A stretch of 39,281 bases of DNA from positions 1 through 39,281 of the forward strand of contig NZ_NIQC01000026.1 of the NCBI RefSeq assembly GCF_002216005.1, written 5' to 3'. Position 1 is the stretch's first letter. Every line of letters begins with the position of its first letter. The translations under genes and the position numbers were made by a program. This DNA is from Natranaerobius trueperi. Lineage in GTDB: Bacteria; Bacillota; Natranaerobiia; Natranaerobiales; Natranaerobiaceae. Below the pieces are notes generated by a model. The model ran no database searches, had not been told where the DNA came from, and saw only the letters and a list, made by a program, of their open reading frames with translations. Of this stretch, positions 8,550 through 18,635 are shown piece after piece.

Positions 8550-9709
8550 GACGGTAAAAACTCCATAAAAACATTATTAGATAACATATATCCCTTAGTA
8601 GTTAATTTTATACGAGTATTTTCTTTTTTTAATAGACCTTCACTTATAAAATAATTGATAGTTGACAGATATCTTTTGTAAATGTTTATTCCATACTCTT
8701 CTTTTATTTCATTTATATCAATTCCATCGACTAATCTAAGACCTAAAATTACCTTTTCAGACAGTGCTTCTTCAAATCCAATATTCCACTTTTCCTTTAT
8801 AAAATCATGCATATCTTTACTTTTTAAATATTTCGTAAAATCATCCACTGTTACAAAGCGTAAACCTTCCCATAAACTATGAGCACCTGGACCAAGACCC
8901 AAGTAGTTGTTTCTATTCCAATATAACATATTGTGCTTACATTCGTAGCTTGGTTTTGAAAAGTTCGATAACTCATAATGACTATATCCTGATTCTCTTA
9001 ACTTTACTCTAGCTATATTATACATCTCTACCTCTATTTCCTCATCTAAAGACTCTAGCTTTCCTTTACTGACTTCTCTTTCTAATGGGGTATCTTTTTC
9101 TAATATTAGGTTATATAGTGAGATATGAGTAGGTTGTAATTTAATTAAATTATCTAAGTCTTCATTAAAATCTGAAACAGTCTGATTTGGAATTCCATAA
9201 ATCAAATCTACATTCAAATTATCTATACCAGCAGATTGTAACAAATTATATGTTTGTAAAAATTCCTCATAGGAATGTGTCCTTCCTAATACCTGCAAAT
9301 GTCTACTTTGAGTAGTTTGTAATCCTATACTTACACGGTTAACAAAATTTGAAATAAAATTTATTTTTTTATCTGTTACAATACTAGTATTCGGGTTTAG
9401 TTCTATTGAAAATTCTTCTACTTTATTTAGATCACAATAAGATTCAATAGTATAAAATAACCTCTTAAGGTTCTCATAAGACAAACAAGTCGGGGTCCCT
9501 CCCCCAATATATATAGTATCCCAATTTGAATTTTTCATGTTGTCATTAAAAACCTTGAATTGTTGATCAAGAACCTTTAAATATTCATAAACTTCTGCTT
9601 CTGACCTTTTTTTCCAGCTATTGAAATCACAATATTTGCATTTTGAAAAACAAAAAGGGACATGTATATACAGTCCCTTTTTATTCTTTGCTATACTTTT
9701 AGCTATCAA
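8546..9709 (-). CDS. hemW: Radical-SAM haem chaperone HemW (HemN-like)
   Basis: A member of the oxygen-independent coproporphyrinogen oxidase-like family, now regarded as haem-delivery proteins rather than oxidases. The radical-SAM cluster is C20, C24 and C27 in [11 protein letters not shown]. Phe follows the last cysteine where true HemN has a fourth cysteine, so HemW is preferred. GGGTPTCL and the C-terminal HemN domain are present. The start is a TTG at 9709 that overlaps the end of lepA; no ATG or GTG precedes the conserved GLYIHVPF block. 387 residues is normal. The lepA-hemW-hrcA order is conserved in Firmicutes. Confidence 0.9.
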   Translation of the reverse strand: MIAKSIAKNKKGLYIHVPFCFSKCKYCDFNSWKKRSEAEVYEYLKVLDQQFKVFNDNMKNSNWDTIYIGGGTPTCLSYENLKRLFYTIESYCDLNKVEEFSIELNPNTSIVTDKKINFISNFVNRVSIGLQTTQSRHLQVLGRTHSYEEFLQTYNLLQSAGIDNLNVDLIYGIPNQTVSDFNEDLDNLIKLQPTHISLYNLILEKDTPLEREVSKGKLESLDEEIEVEMYNIARVKLRESGYSHYELSNFSKPSYECKHNMLYWNRNNYLGLGPGAHSLWEGLRFVTVDDFTKYLKSKDMHDFIKEKWNIGFEEALSEKVILGLRLVDGIDINEIKEEYGINIYKRYLSTINYFISEGLLKKENTRIKLTTKGYMLSNNVFMEFLPS

Positions 9710-11501
9710 TACTCAACACCGCCATGAAAGCTTCTTGAGGAATATCTACTTTACCTATCTGTTTCATTCGTTGCTTACCTTCTTTTTGCTTTTCTAAAAG
9801 CTTTCTTTTGCGGGTAACGTCTCCCCCGTAACATTTTGCAAGTACATTTTTCTTAAGAGCCTTTACAGTTTCCCTTGCAATAACTTTATTTCCAATTGCA
9901 GCCTGTACAGGTATATCAAACATCTGCCGTGGCAACATTTCTCGTAATTTATCAGCTAATTGCCTACCTTTATAATAAGCTTTATCCTCATGAACTATAA
10001 AGGACAATGCATCTACTGGTTCTTTATTAACTAAAATATCTACTTTAACTAGTTTCGCTTCCTCATATCCCAATAACTCATAATCAAAAGAAGCATATCC
10101 TCTTGTCCGACTTTTCAATAGATCAAAGAAATCATAAACAATTTCACTTAAAGGAAGTTTGTATTTTAACATTACTCTTAGTGAATCTAGATATTCCATG
10201 GTTTCATAAATCCCTCGTTTTTCTTGACAAAGCTCCATTACAGGGCCAATATAATCTTGCGGTACCATGAAGTTAGCTCTCACCATTGGTTCATAAATAG
10301 CTTCTATTTCATTTCTTGGGGGTAAATAAGTCGGGTTTTCAACATCAATAATCTCTTCTTCATCAACTTTTTTAACTCTATAAACTACGTTTGGAGCAGT
10401 GGTTACTAATGTAATGTTGTATTCTCTTTCAAGTCTTTCTTGGATAATTTCCATATGAAGAAGACCTAGAAAACCACATCTAAACCCAAATCCTAGGGCC
10501 ACAGAGTTTTCTTGTTCATATACTAAAGAGGAATCATTTAATTGTAGTTTATCTAATGCATCCCTTAAATCTTCATAGTCTTCACCCTCTGTTGGAAACA
10601 AACCACAATACACCATTGGTTTGACTTGTTTATATCCTGGTAATGGCTCTGGTGCTGGCTTATCGGCAGAGGTTATTGTATCTCCTACTCTACTATCTTT
10701 AACATCTTTGATGCTAGCTGCCATAAAACCAACATCTCCAGCTGTTAAAGCATCAACTTTTTTTGGCGTTGGATTTAAAATTCCTACTTCAGATACATCA
10801 AACTTCTTTCCTGTTTGCATCATCTCTATTTTCATATTAGAAGTTAAGCTTCCTGATACTACTTTTAAATAAGTAATAACACCTCGATAGGTATCATAAT
10901 ACGAATCAAAAATCAAGGCTTTCAAGTGTTCATCATCACGACCTTCAGGTGGAGGTATTCGTTGTACTATAGACTCAAGTACTTCTGTTATCCCAGTTCC
11001 GTCTTTTGCTGAAGCTAATATTGCTTCATCTCCATCTATCCCGACTATTTCTTCTAACTCTCTTTTAACTTTATCAACATCCGCATTTGGAAGATCTATT
11101 TTATTTATTACAGGAATTATTTCTAAGTCTTGCTCTACAGCTAAGTAAATATTAGCTAATGTTTGAGCCTCAATACCTTGACAAGCATCAATAACTAACA
11201 AAACACCCTCACAGGCTTGAAGACTTCTAGAAACTTCATAATTGAAGTCTACGTGTCCTGGAGTATCGATTACATTAAGAAAATATCCAAGCCCGTCTTG
11301 AGCAGTATAGTTCATAGTTACAGATTGTAACTTAATTGTGATCCCACGTTCTCGCTCTAACTCCATGTTATCTAAATATTGATCTTGCATTTCTCTTTTT
11401 GTTAAAGTATCTGTGTACTCTAACATTCTATCAGCTAAGGTCGACTTTCCATGATCAATATGAGCAATTATCGAAAAGTTTCTAATTCTTTCCTGTTTCA
11501 T
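9699..11501 (-). CDS. lepA: Elongation factor 4 (LepA), ribosomal back-translocase GTPase
   Basis: A translational GTPase that acts on mis-translocated or stalled ribosomes. G1 is AHIDHGKST (13-21), G2 lies in ERGITIK, G3 is DTPGHVDF (79-86), and G4 is NKIDLPNAD. The LepA-specific C-terminal domain ends with a Lys/Arg-rich tail. 600 residues is standard and no part is missing. It has its own promoter at 11531-11559. The stop overlaps the hemW start. Confidence 0.97.
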   Translation of the reverse strand: MKQERIRNFSIIAHIDHGKSTLADRMLEYTDTLTKREMQDQYLDNMELERERGITIKLQSVTMNYTAQDGLGYFLNVIDTPGHVDFNYEVSRSLQACEGVLLVIDACQGIEAQTLANIYLAVEQDLEIIPVINKIDLPNADVDKVKRELEEIVGIDGDEAILASAKDGTGITEVLESIVQRIPPPEGRDDEHLKALIFDSYYDTYRGVITYLKVVSGSLTSNMKIEMMQTGKKFDVSEVGILNPTPKKVDALTAGDVGFMAASIKDVKDSRVGDTITSADKPAPEPLPGYKQVKPMVYCGLFPTEGEDYEDLRDALDKLQLNDSSLVYEQENSVALGFGFRCGFLGLLHMEIIQERLEREYNITLVTTAPNVVYRVKKVDEEEIIDVENPTYLPPRNEIEAIYEPMVRANFMVPQDYIGPVMELCQEKRGIYETMEYLDSLRVMLKYKLPLSEIVYDFFDLLKSRTRGYASFDYELLGYEEAKLVKVDILVNKEPVDALSFIVHEDKAYYKGRQLADKLREMLPRQMFDIPVQAAIGNKVIARETVKALKKNVLAKCYGGDVTRKRKLLEKQKEGKQRMKQIGKVDIPQEAFMAVLSIDS

Positions 11502-11530
11502 CTTGCTAGTCCCCCTTTTATCTTCACATT

Positions 11531-11559
11531 ATTATAACACCTGGAAATTTGGGTGACAA
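11531..11559 (-). promoter_or_regulatory. Sigma-A promoter for lepA-hemW
   Basis: On the minus strand TTGTCA (11559-11554) and a perfect TATAAT (11536-11531) are separated by 17 bases, about 30 bases before the lepA ATG. It lies between spoIIP and lepA, so lepA can be expressed during growth independently of the sporulation genes upstream. Confidence 0.85.
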
Positions 11560-11565
11560 GTTATA

Positions 11566-12606
11566 TTAGCGAGAGATAGCACGTTCTATCGCCTCAGTAA
11601 AGTACGGAATGGTTCTCATCGTCTCTTCTAAACTATTTTCATGTCCTCCAATTTCTATTAATAACGCCCTTGAATGTAATTCTTGGTTATAAGAGAAGTT
11701 TCTTGTTCGTATACCTCTTGATAAGTCGGGATGTATTTTTTCTAATTCCTTTTGAAGCTTCAAAGCAAACTGATAATTTTCTCTCCAATTAGGATGATCT
11801 TCCCCTGAACCCACTAAAATCAATATTTTCCCTACTTTTTCACCATTTATTTCTGCTGTTGTCATATCACGGGGGACACCATCTCTATGAAGGTCTAATA
11901 AAACATCTATATCTGAATGCTCTTCTAACATTTGTTCTACAGTTGGTTTACTCCTACTATAACTTTCGTGGCGTGTGGGTAAGTCATGAATTTCTTCTGT
12001 ATGTACTGCACTAATCCCTAATTGTTCTAATTCACTTACCATTTTACGTCCTAACCGAACCACCGTCTTGTCTAAATTTTCGACAAAAGGTTCACCAGTT
12101 GTTGGTACAAAGCTTTCAGTTGTGTGTGAATGATAAATGCCAACTTTTCCATTTTCAGATTCTATAATTTCTGGTTCTTGAATTTTAGACTCAACTATTG
12201 CAGGTGCTGTTCCTGATTCGTCTCTATCTGAAGGTTCACTCTCTTTATCTTTTGTTGTCTCTGCCATAGCTTGAATTTCATGTGAATACTCATTTATCGG
12301 TGAAAATTGTAATCCTACAATTTGTTCAGGTGAATTTTTGTCTATTTGTAAAGTGGTTAATAAAAAATAACTTATAATATCTTGAAAGCTTGAAATTGGA
12401 GGTTCTTGCTCATCTAATACATATAAACCAGGTAGTTCTAAATCCATAAAAAACAATAGGGAGGTTTCAATCATAAGATTATCAAATGTAGTAAAAATTA
12501 AGTTTAAACCTACACCTAATACAAATATTATACAAATACTTATAATAAACACTTTTTTTAGTTGTTGCATACGTCCACGACGTTTTCTGAGTATATCTCC
12601 TTTCAT
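11566..12606 (-). CDS. spoIIP: Stage II sporulation protein P (peptidoglycan hydrolase)
   Basis: Cell-wall amidase/endopeptidase that works with SpoIID and SpoIIM to thin septal peptidoglycan during forespore engulfment. One membrane helix at about residues 18-38 anchors it, an extracytoplasmic linker follows, then the catalytic domain. Metal or catalytic candidates are H159 and H161 in IYHSHTTESF, H240 in LLDLHRDG and the Glu in LIEIGGHENS near residue 327. 346 residues is in the usual range. The ATG at 12606 follows GGGAGGAGTG. It sits downstream of gpr, as in other Clostridia and Bacilli. Confidence 0.93.
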   Translation of the reverse strand: MKGDILRKRRGRMQQLKKVFIISICIIFVLGVGLNLIFTTFDNLMIETSLLFFMDLELPGLYVLDEQEPPISSFQDIISYFLLTTLQIDKNSPEQIVGLQFSPINEYSHEIQAMAETTKDKESEPSDRDESGTAPAIVESKIQEPEIIESENGKVGIYHSHTTESFVPTTGEPFVENLDKTVVRLGRKMVSELEQLGISAVHTEEIHDLPTRHESYSRSKPTVEQMLEEHSDIDVLLDLHRDGVPRDMTTAEINGEKVGKILILVGSGEDHPNWRENYQFALKLQKELEKIHPDLSRGIRTRNFSYNQELHSRALLIEIGGHENSLEETMRTIPYFTEAIERAISR

Positions 12607-12675
12607 TACTACACTCCTCCCATATAAAGAAATATCTACATACTAGATTATATGCAAAATATCAAATAATTGATT

Positions 12676-12704
12676 AAAAAAATGCCGCCTCTTAAAAGGG
12701 CGGC
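12676..12704 (-). terminator. Rho-independent terminator after gpr
   Basis: On the minus strand GCCGCC (12704-12699) and GGCGGC (12689-12684) form a GC-rich stem around a nine-base loop, followed by A and a run of seven T. It lies 37 bases after the gpr stop and separates gpr from spoIIP. Confidence 0.85.
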
Positions 12705-12740
12705 TTTAAAATAATATGAGAATATTATTCTTTTATGACA

Positions 12741-13775
12741 TTATTGAAGGTATTTTCCAGCACTTTCTTCTGCAACTCTTGGATGAACTGCTACATTAAT
12801 TCCTCCAGCTAACACTTCACTAATATCGTCAACAAATCTATCAACTTCTTTAGGAGTTACCATTAAAGTCTGCCCCTCTCCACTAAAAGGAGATAAAGCT
12901 TGATTAATCACTTGCTTATTTGGTTTACCTAAACCACCTTGCCCAGTATTAATCTGACTTGGGTCAACTCCTCTGCTCGGATTATTTTGAGGAGACTGTG
13001 GTTGGTTTTGAGCATTATTATTAACAAGCTCCATAGTGTTACTTACTAATGTAGTGGCATCTAGAACTGTTGGTATACCCATAGCTACAACAGGTACCCC
13101 CATACTGTCTTCAGTAATCCCCATTCGCTTGTTGCCTACTCCTGAGCCTGGATGAATTCCATTATCAGCAATTTGTACTGTGGTATTTAACCTTTCTAAA
13201 TTTCGCGCAGCCAAAGCATCTATTGCTAGAATCATATTAGGCTTTACTTGTTCAACTATACCTTTAATGATTTCTCCTGTTTCAACACCAGTGATTCCCA
13301 TTACACCTGGAGCAACTCCAGCCATAGATCTGAATCCAGGTCCAAGTTTTTCTGGAACTAATCTTTTTAAATGTCTAGTTATCACTAAATCTTCAACAAC
13401 CTTAGGTCCGATAGCATCTGGAGTTACGTTCCAGTTTCCAAGCCCTACCACTAATAATTCTGTGTTATCGTCAAATTTCGCTATTTTCTGTAATTCTCTA
13501 GCAACAATATTGCTAACTTCATCCTGTAAATCAGTATTTTTCTCCCGTAACCCTGGAGCTTCGATATTAACATAATTACCCATTGTTTTATTCATTGCTC
13601 GTTCTGCTTGAGGTGTTGTAATACTGATATGATCAATAGATACACCTTCTTCTTCATAACTACTACTTTCTACTCCAGGTATATCTTTCTCTTGTTGAGG
13701 TGCTATCATTTCTTTTGCTTCTATAGCAAGATCTGTACGTATATTACTTTGAAATTGTCTTTCTTTATCTGACAT
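12741..13775 (-). CDS. gpr: Germination protease GPR
   Basis: The aspartic-like protease that degrades small acid-soluble spore proteins during germination. It is made as a zymogen and self-cleaved in the spore. The N-terminal block NIRTDLAIEAKEM is the prosequence cleavage region and resembles the SASP cut site. Conserved interior blocks include LLVVGLGNWNVTPDAIGPKV, GVAPGVMGITGVETGEI and GVGNKRMGI. ATG at 13775 is preferred over the upstream open frame because AAAAGGAGGT lies just before it, giving 344 residues. An Asn/Gln-rich insert at about residues 245-265 is unusual. Presence of gpr and spoIIP argues for sporulation ability or recent descent from a spore former. Confidence 0.94.
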   Translation of the reverse strand: MSDKERQFQSNIRTDLAIEAKEMIAPQQEKDIPGVESSSYEEEGVSIDHISITTPQAERAMNKTMGNYVNIEAPGLREKNTDLQDEVSNIVARELQKIAKFDDNTELLVVGLGNWNVTPDAIGPKVVEDLVITRHLKRLVPEKLGPGFRSMAGVAPGVMGITGVETGEIIKGIVEQVKPNMILAIDALAARNLERLNTTVQIADNGIHPGSGVGNKRMGITEDSMGVPVVAMGIPTVLDATTLVSNTMELVNNNAQNQPQSPQNNPSRGVDPSQINTGQGGLGKPNKQVINQALSPFSGEGQTLMVTPKEVDRFVDDISEVLAGGINVAVHPRVAEESAGKYLQ

Positions 13776-13849
13776 AAAAGACCTCCTTTTCCATTTGTAT
13801 AGTCCTACCTTAGGGTTCTCCAAAATCTGACCGGTATACACTATTTCTC

Positions 13850-13878
13850 TTGATTTTCTTTTTTTTCTATGTTACTAT
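13850..13878 (+). promoter_or_regulatory. Likely sigma-A promoter for rpsT
   Basis: TTGATT (13850-13855) and TACTAT (13873-13878) are separated by 17 bases and lie about 60 bases before the rpsT GTG. The match is fair rather than strong, and the spacer is T-rich. Confidence 0.55.
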
Positions 13879-13937
13879 TTAGATTGTTCTGAACTGATTC
13901 GATTAGTTAATATTCATTTTTTAGGGAGGTGAACATT

Positions 13938-14204
13938 GTGCCTAACATTAAATCAGCTAAAAAAAGAGTTGAGATAACTGAAAAGAAAACTTTAAGAAAT
14001 CGAAGAGTAAAATCCCAAGTTAAATCTGCTATTAAAAGCTTTGAAGTTGCTCTAAACAATCAAGATATTGAAAATGCAGAGCAAAAATTACAACAAGTCA
14101 AAAAGACAATAGATAAAGCTGTTAGTAAGGGAGTTATCCATAAAAATACAGCTGCTAGAAAGAAATCACGGTTTACTGCAAAGCTAAAAAACATAGCTAG
14201 TTAA
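13938..14204 (+). CDS. rpsT: 30S ribosomal protein S20
   Basis: A small, very basic, helical primary-binding protein of the 30S subunit. The family opening PNIKSAKKRVEI and the KNTAARKKSR tail are clear. The true start is GTG at 13938, seven bases after GGGAGGTG; the in-frame GTG at 13929 lies inside that ribosome-binding site. 88 residues is standard. It is transcribed alone, divergently from gpr, and ends in its own terminator. This divergent rpsT/gpr pairing beside holA is common in Clostridia. Confidence 0.96.
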   Translation: MPNIKSAKKRVEITEKKTLRNRRVKSQVKSAIKSFEVALNNQDIENAEQKLQQVKKTIDKAVSKGVIHKNTAARKKSRFTAKLKNIAS

Positions 14205-14234
14205 AAAAATCTACTCACTATGAGTAGATTTTTT
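14204..14234. terminator. Bidirectional terminator between rpsT and holA
   Basis: Fourteen-base arms (14204-14217 and 14221-14234) form a perfect stem with a three-base loop. A runs on one side and T runs on the other give a U tract in either direction. It directly follows the rpsT stop and lies nine bases beyond the end of holA on the other strand. Confidence 0.9.
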
Positions 14235-14242
14235 TATTATCC

Positions 14243-15232
14243 TTATGCAAAAAACATTATTAATCTCTCTATAGCAAACACTGGCTCTAACTGACCAGTT
14301 TTTATTTTATAGTCAATTTCTTGTACTTTTTTCATAGCTTTACTTAATTCATCATATGTGAAATTTTTACATTGCTCTGAAATTTTTTTCCCAACAAAAG
14401 GATGTATTTTTATCCTTTTACTTGCTTCTGATGATGCAAGTCCATCATCTAAATAAGATTTCATTTTCATCAACAAACGAAATTGTCTCCCAACTAAAAA
14501 TAAAATTTTAACTGGTGGTTCATGTAATGCTAATTCTCTAAATAGGCTGATAGATTCTATTATTTTTTTCTCTCCTATTTTATCTATTAATTGAAAAACA
14601 TTGTTTTCTGCAGTTGGTGAAACTATTGTAACAACATCTTGATATTCAATTGTTTCTTTAAATCCTAAAAAAACTTCTAATTTTTCTATTTCTTTCTCTA
14701 ACATAGGTAGTTCTCCATTTGTTCTTTCTACTAGGGTCGAGACAGCTTTACTATCTATTTTTTTGCCCTTTGATGAAATCTTATTTTTAACCCATTTATC
14801 AACTTCCCATGGTTTTAAAGAAGATATTTCTACTAACATGTCTTTTGATTTAAAATCTTTAACTAACTTTTGCCGTTTATCAATTTTGTCTGTCACAAAA
14901 ACTAATACGCTCGAAGAGGAAGGGTTAGAGATATAATTTGACAAAAGATTCTTTTCGTTGTCTGATACTTTTTCAGAAAAATATGGTGCATTATTTACCA
15001 CCAACAATCTTTTATCTCCAAAGAAAGGTATAGACTCCGCTTTCTGTAAAACTTCTGAGAGACTGATTTCTCTACCATCAAGTTTTTCATAATTAGTCAT
15101 ATCAAATTCAGTTTTAATAACTACATTTTTTAATTTATTTATAAATTCTTTTTTAAAATATGAATCGCCAGAAACTAAGTATACTGATCTTAAATTTTGT
15201 TCATCTATGTTAAATTTAGTATTTTTATCCAT
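14243..15232 (-). CDS. holA: DNA polymerase III delta subunit (clamp loader)
   Basis: The clamp-loader wrench that opens the beta sliding clamp. The AAA+-like fold lacks a Walker motif, as in this family. VYLVSGDSYFKKEFINKL near the start corresponds to the usual delta opening. FFGDKRLLVVNNA, the middle lid domain (LVERTNGELPMLEKEIEKLE) and the C-terminal collar helices follow. 329 residues is normal. Its start overlaps the end of the DUF1786 gene by eight bases, and comEC is upstream. The comEC-holA-rpsT order is typical of Firmicutes. Confidence 0.92.
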   Translation of the reverse strand: MDKNTKFNIDEQNLRSVYLVSGDSYFKKEFINKLKNVVIKTEFDMTNYEKLDGREISLSEVLQKAESIPFFGDKRLLVVNNAPYFSEKVSDNEKNLLSNYISNPSSSSVLVFVTDKIDKRQKLVKDFKSKDMLVEISSLKPWEVDKWVKNKISSKGKKIDSKAVSTLVERTNGELPMLEKEIEKLEVFLGFKETIEYQDVVTIVSPTAENNVFQLIDKIGEKKIIESISLFRELALHEPPVKILFLVGRQFRLLMKMKSYLDDGLASSEASKRIKIHPFVGKKISEQCKNFTYDELSKAMKKVQEIDYKIKTGQLEPVFAIERLIMFFA

Positions 15233-16289
15233 TTAGTCCCCGTCCTTTCAAATTAAGTACACTACGAACTAAACCATATGGCCCAGAAAGCATCATATCA
15301 CCATGAGGTACTGCTAAGTAACCAATATTTTCTCCTACCTGTCTCTGTGGACCTGTTATAGCTATAAAATCAAAATTATAGCTTTTCACTTCAGGTAAAA
15401 CCATACAACCATGTCCACCATCAGATAGTACTTGATCATTAGTTATTTTACTTGTGATAAAATATTTTAGATATTCATATAGTTTTTGTTCAGTTAATTT
15501 ACTAGTATGATGTTCAAATACACCAAGAATGCGATTTTTTGCAATTAAAAAAGCAATAGTATGTTGATTACCAATATTAACTAATACACCACTTCCTGTA
15601 TCATTAATTTTGCTATTAACTACTTTGTCTTCTAAAGCTCCCATTATTGCTGCTGAACCTGTATCCATAAACCAAATATTATCAGCAAGTGTTTTTGTTA
15701 TATCATATAGTGCTTTCATTCTTGTAAAATAATGAGGTATTGTATCTTGATCATAAATTAAGTCTCTTATATTTCCACCTGATAACAAGAAATCTCTCCA
15801 ATGATAAAACCTAAATAACCTATTACTTTCCTTAGGTGAAAATCCATGATCTTGAACTGCAAATACAAAGTTTCGAGGAAGATTTACACCAAACTGCTTT
15901 AAAGCAATCTTCAACCCTTCAATATCTATATCTTTAAGTTCAATTGAAGATGCGTTTTTTGGGGGCGTATCTACAATCTCTATTCCTTTTTTCCTTACTT
16001 TATCTAAATTATCTTTTATAGTCAGTGCAGCTTTTTTAGTAGCAAACACTTTATACCCTGCTTGTACATGATTTTGTATAGCTTTTGAAGATGCTCCACC
16101 CCCCATGGTAGTTCCATGAAGAAAAATATCTTTTTTATTGATTGTAAGATCCTTTATTTTTTTTGCTACAATCTGTGTTTGTGAAGGGAGAATCATTTTA
16201 ATATTATTTTCTATATTTTTATTCGATTCGTAAACCAACACATCTTGTGTCCCACTTCCAATATCAATAGCCAACAAATTTTCAATCAT
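15225..16289 (-). CDS. DUF1786 family protein (ASKHA-like ATPase fold, function unknown)
   Basis: The opening AIDIGSGTQDVLVYE (residues 7-21) is the hallmark of DUF1786 proteins and looks like a sugar-kinase/Hsp70 phosphate-1 loop. Further Gly-rich segments (MDTGSAAIMGAL and VNIGNQHTIAFLI) resemble the phosphate-2 and adenosine regions, so ATP binding is plausible. The biochemical role is not known to me. No membrane segment or signal peptide is visible. It sits between comEC (13 bases) and holA (eight-base overlap), so all three are probably co-transcribed. Such proteins have been annotated as pyruvate formate-lyase activating-like, which I regard as unsupported here. Confidence 0.75.
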   Translation of the reverse strand: MIENLLAIDIGSGTQDVLVYESNKNIENNIKMILPSQTQIVAKKIKDLTINKKDIFLHGTTMGGGASSKAIQNHVQAGYKVFATKKAALTIKDNLDKVRKKGIEIVDTPPKNASSIELKDIDIEGLKIALKQFGVNLPRNFVFAVQDHGFSPKESNRLFRFYHWRDFLLSGGNIRDLIYDQDTIPHYFTRMKALYDITKTLADNIWFMDTGSAAIMGALEDKVVNSKINDTGSGVLVNIGNQHTIAFLIAKNRILGVFEHHTSKLTEQKLYEYLKYFITSKITNDQVLSDGGHGCMVLPEVKSYNFDFIAITGPQRQVGENIGYLAVPHGDMMLSGPYGLVRSVLNLKGRGLNG

Positions 16290-16302
16290 AATATCACTCC
16301 TA

Positions 16303-18468
16303 TTATGGTAAATAGGTTCTAATCCCTAAAAAACTACCATCACTCTCAATCAATACAGCCCCATTTTTATCAGTTCTAAAAACTGCAATATTTGAATTTT
16401 CTATGCGTTTTAAAACTTCTTCTGATGGATGACCATAAAAGTTATTTCTCCCAGATGAGATTACAGCTATTTTAGGATCAACAGCACTTAGAAAAGGTTT
16501 AGTTGTTGAACTATTGCTACCATGATGGCCTACTTTCAATACTTGACTTTCAATATCATTGAAATTTTCAAGTAACCTAGCTTCACCTTCTTTTTCTAGA
16601 TCTCCAGAAAACATAAGTGAAATATCTTTATAATTTAAATGCATAACTATTGAATTATTATTCAGATCACATCTACTATTGTTAATATACGGGCTTGTAG
16701 GATGTAACACATCAATACTAACTTCGTCAAATGAGACATTCATAGGATCTGTAATATATGTAATTGGTATGTTATCCTGTTTTATGACTTTTAGTAAGTT
16801 TAGATATTCTTTCTCAACTTCATGTTCAGCGATCTTCGGAATCATAACTTTTGAAACGGTCATTTCTTCTAAAATTTTAAATAAACCACCATAATGATCT
16901 ATATGAGGATGAGTAATCACAAGTAAATCTATCTCTTTTCTCCCCTTGTTTTGAAAAAAAGGAAGTAAAACCACCTCACCCGGATCAGATGCATTCATGT
17001 ATTGTGTAACCCCTCCACCATCAACTAGTATCGTTTGTTTATCAGGTGTAAAGATGACACTTGCATCACCTTGTCCTACATCGAGATAAAATATCTCTAG
17101 ATTTTTGGAAAATGGGAGCAGAAAACTAAAAACTAATATAATAGTACAAGCTAATGTAATGAGAGGCACAAGTTTAATTGGTTTAAAAACTATTGGTAAG
17201 CTTTTTAAATACACTAGTGCCACAACAATTACATAATAACATATAACTTGGAGTAAAGACCATGCTCCCCATATTGAGGGACTAATATCACTTACTAAGT
17301 TTACTGTAAAAATAACATATCTCATAGATAATTCTATAAAGACCAATATAGGTAGAGTCACAAATGAAATACTACTAATTAACCCAAACAAAAGTATACT
17401 AATTAGGAGTAAAGGTAGGATAAAAGCAATAAGTGGAGCTAAAATTAAACTCCCTAGAGAGATCCACCCAAAATGATATAAAATTAATGGGAATATTCCA
17501 ATTTGGGCACAACTAGCAACTTTAATAGGCTCAATAATATTAGAAACAATATTACTTCGTTTCCCTTTAATATGTGGATATAAATAGATAATAAAAAAAG
17601 TAGCTGTATAAGATAATTGAAACCCAACATTTAACACTAAATAAGGAAAGAAAGAAATTAGTAATAAAAAACTTAGTATTAACCCAATAATAGGATTAAA
17701 TTTTTTATCTGTTAGTGAAAAAAGTAGTATAATAGATATCATAATTGATGCTCGAATTACAGAAGGTGAAAAACCTGCCGCACTTGCATATAAAAACACA
17801 ACTATTAACACTATAGTAATTGATAACTTTTTAGAGAGTTTTCTATTCTCTAAGATTGATAATACACCAAAAGCTAAAATGTTAATATGCATACCGGATA
17901 CTGCTGTTAAATGTCTTGCTCCTGCATCACTTAAAATATTTAGTTCTTCATTATCTAAGTAACTTAAATTACCAAGTGTAAGTGCAACTACCCAAGGTGA
18001 TACTTCTGAAGTTAACTCTGTAAGATATACAGTTTCTAAATAATTCGCTATATAGGACCCCGGAGTAGAAATAGATACACTACTGCCAACTTTCGCTACA
18101 TGATTTGGATACAGTATTAAATGTTTACCTCTCCCTTTCAGAAACTTTTCATAATCAAAGCCACCTGGATTCCTTTTTGGTTCTGGAAAAACAAATCTTC
18201 CTTTACCCTCTATGATATTTCCTGGGAAAAGTTCAATAGAATCATCCTCTTTTAGAATTGACATTCTAATTCTTATTGGTAATCGAAGATCATATCCTTC
18301 TAGCTCAGTAATATTAACTGTGTAATGTACAGAACGTTCTCCCTTTTGAGGTTGTTTTAATATTTTTCCAACGAAAGCTTTTTCTTTATCTTCTAACTGA
18401 GGTGAAATAACTTTATTTTTATAAATAAATGCGAAAAAGTTTACAATCAACAATAAGACAAAACACAT
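16303..18468 (-). CDS. comEC: ComEC/Rec2 DNA-uptake channel with metallo-beta-lactamase domain
   Basis: Integral membrane channel for single-stranded DNA uptake in natural transformation. It has an N-terminal hydrophobic segment, an extracellular OB-like domain (about 30-135), the Competence domain with HLTAVSGMHI (186-195) and many helices to about residue 450. The C-terminal MBL-fold nuclease-like domain has YLDVGQGDASV, LVDGGG and THPHIDHYGG (HxHxDH). 721 residues is near the usual length. The start is doubtful. The frame opens about 16 codons upstream with basic residues but no ATG, GTG or TTG, and the chosen ATG at 18468 has no good ribosome-binding site. Whether competence operates here cannot be told from this gene alone. 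Confidence 0.9.
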   Translation of the reverse strand: MCFVLLLIVNFFAFIYKNKVISPQLEDKEKAFVGKILKQPQKGERSVHYTVNITELEGYDLRLPIRIRMSILKEDDSIELFPGNIIEGKGRFVFPEPKRNPGGFDYEKFLKGRGKHLILYPNHVAKVGSSVSISTPGSYIANYLETVYLTELTSEVSPWVVALTLGNLSYLDNEELNILSDAGARHLTAVSGMHINILAFGVLSILENRKLSKKLSITIVLIVVFLYASAAGFSPSVIRASIMISIILLFSLTDKKFNPIIGLILSFLLLISFFPYLVLNVGFQLSYTATFFIIYLYPHIKGKRSNIVSNIIEPIKVASCAQIGIFPLILYHFGWISLGSLILAPLIAFILPLLLISILLFGLISSISFVTLPILVFIELSMRYVIFTVNLVSDISPSIWGAWSLLQVICYYVIVVALVYLKSLPIVFKPIKLVPLITLACTIILVFSFLLPFSKNLEIFYLDVGQGDASVIFTPDKQTILVDGGGVTQYMNASDPGEVVLLPFFQNKGRKEIDLLVITHPHIDHYGGLFKILEEMTVSKVMIPKIAEHEVEKEYLNLLKVIKQDNIPITYITDPMNVSFDEVSIDVLHPTSPYINNSRCDLNNNSIVMHLNYKDISLMFSGDLEKEGEARLLENFNDIESQVLKVGHHGSNSSTTKPFLSAVDPKIAVISSGRNNFYGHPSEEVLKRIENSNIAVFRTDKNGAVLIESDGSFLGIRTYLP

Positions 18469-18568
18469 AAGTAGGCATTTCTTTAGTGTTGTTTTTACTT
18501 TTCTTACACCACCTTCAGATTGTTCTTTGAATCAAAAATCAACTTTTTCCTTTGTTTTAAGTTCATTC

Positions 18569-18611
18569 AAAAAAATCTGTAACAAGTACTATTATAACTT
18601 GTTACAGATTT
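18569..18611 (-). terminator. Rho-independent terminator of the ornithine operon
   Basis: Perfect 15-base arms (18573-18587 and 18597-18611) around a nine-base loop, followed on the minus strand by a T run (18575-18569). It lies 25 bases after the stop of the last ornithine-operon gene and separates it from comEC. Confidence 0.88.
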
Positions 18612-18635
18612 AATTAACATACCTATTATAAATTG

